The position numbers and the translations under genes are program-made. Below, one piece after another: positions 5,456 to 7,698 of a DNA stretch of 7,698 nt (the stretch's first letter is position 1; each line of letters begins with the position of its first letter). This DNA is from 70-18 sp041691815 (GTDB lineage Bacteria > Pseudomonadota > Alphaproteobacteria > Acetobacterales > Acetobacteraceae), in assembly GCA_041691815.1 (NCBI GenBank), contig JBEPTZ010000172.1, positions 1 through 7,698 on the forward strand, given 5' to 3'. The notes below the pieces were generated by a model. That model had not been told where the DNA came from and ran no database searches. It saw only the letters and a list, made by a program, of their open reading frames with translations.

Positions 5456-7218
5456 TTAAGCTGTGAGCAGCAAGTCAAGCTGGTTGCGTATCCCCGCAAC
5501 CAACGTTCCCATACTTCCATCAGAACGGCCGTTCCCCATAAGGGCAACGGCCGTTCTGCTGTCTGGCGTCCCGCCAGATGTGCCGCTCCGCGCCGTCTCG
5601 GCGAGATACAGGAACGCCGCCAGATCGCCGCGCAGCGTGATACTGACTTCGCCGCGCTTCTCGCCGGGATGGACCAGGATCGCGTCGATCAGGCTCCGCA
5701 GCGCCTCGGTGGCGGCAGACGCCGCCGCCGGGTCCTGCAATGCCGCTTCCAGGGCCTCGAGCTTGCGGCGATACAACTCCGGCAGGTTGGGGTGCGGCGT
5801 CGGCACCGGCTCGGCCACATCAGCGGCCGCGAACTCGGCATCCAGGTTCTCCCGGCGCTGTTCCAATACCCGCAGTTCCGCCACCATGGCGCCGCTGCCG
5901 TGGCCGTCCTTGATCAACTCCAGCATGTTGCGAATCTGCCGCTCGACCTTGGCACGCTCCTGCACCACGCGGGACTGACGCATCCCGCGTTCCTGGTTGG
6001 CGGCGTTTACTTCGGCGACGAACACCCGCACGAACTCCGCCACCAAATCGGGCGCCAGCAGTCGCTGCTTCAACCCGTTCAGCACCCGCGGCAGCAGCCG
6101 GTCGCGCGGGATGGTCCGCGGGTTGCTGCAGGTGCCGCGTTCATGGCGGTTGGCGCAGCCCAGCCGGCCACCGCTGGTCGTGACCCCATCGGGCCACCGC
6201 ACAGCCCGCAGCGCACCAGACCGGAGAGCAGCCATGGCGGCCGGCGTGCGCTGGCCAACCGGGCGCCGATGTTGCCGACGTTTGCATCGGCGGCCGCGCC
6301 TTCCGCCGACGGTGACTCGGCCGATCCCCGGCTCATCATGACCCGTGCCCGCCCGACAGCCAGACGCGCCTGCGCCGCTTCCCAGGTCACCGGGTCGATG
6401 ATCCGCAACTCCGGCACCGTGCTGACAATCCAGGCCTCGCGCGGGTTCGGTCGCGCGACCCGTTTGCCGGTGGTTGGGTCCTTCAGGAAGTGCTGCCGGT
6501 TCCACACCCGCTCGCCAGCATAGAGCCGGTTGCGCAGCAGGCCGGTCTCGCGCAGCGCATTACCGAGGATCAGCGACGCGGTCCATTTACCGCCCCGCGG
6601 ACCTGGCACCAATTCGGCGTTGAGTTGCTTGCCGATCGCCCGCGGCGACTGACCACCGACATAGGCATCGAACACCCGCCGGATGAGCGCGGCCTCGGCC
6701 AGCACGATCTGCATGACGCCGGTGGTCGGCATGCCGTCGGCGCCGATCTGTCGCAGGACGTGATAGCCGAAGCTCAACCCGCCGCCGCTATGGCCAGCGC
6801 GCACCCGCCCTTCCAGGCCGCGATGGGTCTTGAGGGCGAGATCTTTGAGGAACAGCGCCGCCATCGTGCCCTTCAGGCCGATATGCAGCTCAGAGATATC
6901 TCCCTCGGCCAGGGTGACGACGCGCACGCCAGCGAAGGTGAGCTGTTTGTAGAAGCCGGCGATGTGCTCCTGGTCGCGGCTGATGCGGTCCAGCGCCTCG
7001 GCGAGCACGACATCGAAGCGCCCGGCACGGGCATCGGCGACCAGTTGCTGGAAGCGCGGCCGGCCCGCCGCGGCGCCGCTGATCGCGTAGTCGGCATAGA
7101 CCTCCCCGACGCCCCAGCCTTCGCGTTCCGCTCGTACCCGGCAGATCCGAACCTGATCGTCGATCGAGGCCTCACGCTGATTATCCGTCGAATAGCGGGC
7201 GTAAATTACCGCGCGCGT
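5456..7218 (-). pseudogene. Large serine recombinase, ACG start and -1 frameshift
   Basis: Site-specific DNA recombinase of the resolvase/invertase superfamily, large type, about 587 residues once the frame is restored. The N-terminal catalytic domain holds AVIYARYSTDNQREASIDDQ with nucleophile Ser10 and Arg8, then EALDRISRDQEHIAGFY and FLKDLALKTHRGLEGRV. The recombinase domain follows (RRVFDAYVGGQSPRAIGKQL, NRLYAGERVWNRQ, EAWIVSTVPELRI). A zinc ribbon has Cys337 and Cys340 before the frameshift and Cys355 and Cys364 after it. A charged coiled-coil-like part (RVVQERAKVERQIRNMLEL) and a tail ending RNQLDLLLTA complete it. Two lesions are visible. The codon after a well-placed GAGGAG is ACG, where homologues begin ATG-CGC-GCG. 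A run of four G (plus-strand C at 6184-6187) is one short, shifting the frame after codon 344. No ATG, GTG or TTG occurs in frame between the upstream TAG and the catalytic Ser. Confidence 0.85.
5521..5558. repeat. 13-bp perfect inverted repeat hairpin in the recombinase 3' end
   Basis: CAGAACGGCCGTT (5521-5533) and AACGGCCGTTCTG (5546-5558) are exact reverse complements with a 12-base loop. The loop can add three C-G pairs (5535-5537 with 5542-5544) after one mismatch, leaving ATAA. It encodes part of the recombinase tail (RTAVALMGNGRS). There is no T tract, so intrinsic termination is doubtful. Confidence 0.85.
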
Positions 7219-7457
7219 GAGGCTGCTCCTCGAAATTGTCGGCGAACCCGGCCGAATCGGTGCCGGCGCGAGAAGTGCCGAGCATAGCGCCAGGGTGGGC
7301 TTCGCCGTCTATCGTCTTCGTGTGGCGCAACTCCAAGACATGCTTTTGGAACCGCCGCAGCGCTTTGACGGAATCGGCATGGATATAGTACCGTTCCGCG
7401 GTGGCCAGCGCCGCATGGCCGAGCAAGCCGGGGACGACGCCAATCTGCTCCGGCAGG
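7181..7457 (-). pseudogene. C-terminal fragment of a tyrosine recombinase/integrase
   Basis: About 91 residues remain. LPEQIGVVPGLLGHAALATA followed by ERYYIHADSVKALRRFQKHVLELR is the end of a phage-type integrase catalytic domain: LLGH supplies the conserved box II His, and the second Tyr of ERYY is the expected nucleophile. The upstream catalytic Arg, the first His-x-x-Arg motif and the whole N-terminal DNA-binding part are absent, because the homology stops abruptly near 7457 where a sulfatase fragment begins on the other strand. The frame is open beyond that point but only as antisense of the sulfatase. The gene ends at TAA 7181-7183, so its last 13 codons overlap the start of the serine recombinase, suggesting the two were a translationally coupled recombinase pair. 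It cannot be active as it stands. Confidence 0.75.
7226..7231 (-). promoter_or_regulatory. Shine-Dalgarno GAGGAG placed for a start at 7218
   Basis: GAGGAG on the minus strand, seven bases before the ACG codon, lies inside the integrase coding end (its Glu-Glu codons). Its spacing fixes the position of the original recombinase start. Confidence 0.6.
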
Positions 7458-7462
7458 TCGCG

Positions 7463-7648
7463 GGGATGGCCCCGCTGCTCTACGACCTCACCGCCGACCC
7501 CGGCGAACGCGCCAACCGCGCCGCCAGCCCGGCGCACCGCGAACTGCTGCTGCACGCCACCCAGCGCATGCTCATCTGGCGCCTCGCACACGCCGAGCGG
7601 GGCTTCACCCATATGGTCACCTCGCCCGCGGGTCTGGTCGCCCGCTAA
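7463..7648 (+). pseudogene. C-terminal stub of a sulfatase-family hydrolase
   Basis: About 61 residues, from GMAPLLYDLTADPGERANRA to THMVTSPAGLVAR, ending at TAA 7646-7648. The block PLLYDLTADPGE with following NRA and an amphipathic helix (RELLLHATQRMLIWRLAHAE) is the usual C-terminal end of arylsulfatase/alkaline-phosphatase-superfamily proteins. The catalytic parts, including the formylglycine C/S-x-P-x-R motif and the metal ligands, are missing. The frame runs on to the left, but that stretch (7217-7457) is antisense to the integrase fragment and not homologous. ATG 7466 is the only in-frame start close to the homology. No upstream half was found elsewhere in the window, so it is a remnant of a rearrangement. 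Confidence 0.6.
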
Positions 7649-7683
7649 GGAGACCCCCAGAAATAACCGCATCATGGTCTCTT
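7648..7683 (+). terminator. Weak hairpin after the sulfatase stub
   Basis: GAGACC (7650-7655) pairs with GGTCTC (7676-7681), extendable by a G-T and an A-T pair, with a 20-base loop and TTAA after it. The position suits a terminator but the loop is long. Nothing else is recognised up to 7698. Confidence 0.25.
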
Positions 7684-7698
7684 AACGGGGCTTGATGA

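Noticed and set aside
5450..6523. Long plus-strand open frame beginning at an ATG with GAGGAG five bases upstream
   Set aside because: It is antisense to a well-conserved serine recombinase, and its translation (Arg/Gln-rich) has no recognisable domain; the ribosome-binding-like site is probably chance.

Overview
The window is GC-rich DNA, most likely from an alphaproteobacterium. A Rhodospirillales/Acetobacteraceae-type host fits the gene set (RHH regulator plus PHB-depolymerase-type esterase, HemP with a heme receptor, a KdpE piece coupled to a PTS IIA-like gene), but this placement is inference. It reads as an accessory or eroding region: two or three intact genes on the left, then a run of truncated, fused and frameshifted genes, bounded by mobile-element remains.

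Left part (1-2334): bases 1-106 look like one end of an IS21-family insertion sequence, with two 19-bp direct repeats and an end in TTGACA. A ribbon-helix-helix regulator (380-808), preceded by a perfect 17-nt dyad, and a PHB-depolymerase-family esterase (930-2219) follow on the plus strand and look intact. Middle (2335-4164): a minus-strand gene (2335-3801) encodes a Gly/Asn-rich beta-helix repeat protein, probably exported. It is separated from a plus-strand heme locus by a 363-base divergent intergenic region holding a cluster of small palindromes.

Heme/Kdp scar (4165-5332): a recognisable hemP has lost its stop codon. Next is an in-frame chimera joining the signal peptide and plug start of a TonB-dependent heme receptor to the DNA-binding C-terminus of KdpE. 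A PTS IIA-like gene follows with an ATGA overlap and carries a +1 frameshift. This is best explained by a deletion or recombination that joined a heme-uptake locus to the end of a kdp operon.

Right part (5456-7698): a minus-strand large serine recombinase has ACG where ATG is expected and a -1 frameshift in a G run. Its start overlaps the 3' end of a truncated tyrosine integrase, which abuts the C-terminal stub of a plus-strand sulfatase. Several lesions are single-base changes in or next to short G or C runs, so sequencing error must be excluded before calling them biological decay. I found no CRISPR array, tRNA or rRNA, and no clear sign of a new multi-gene system. The most unusual object is the receptor-KdpE chimera.
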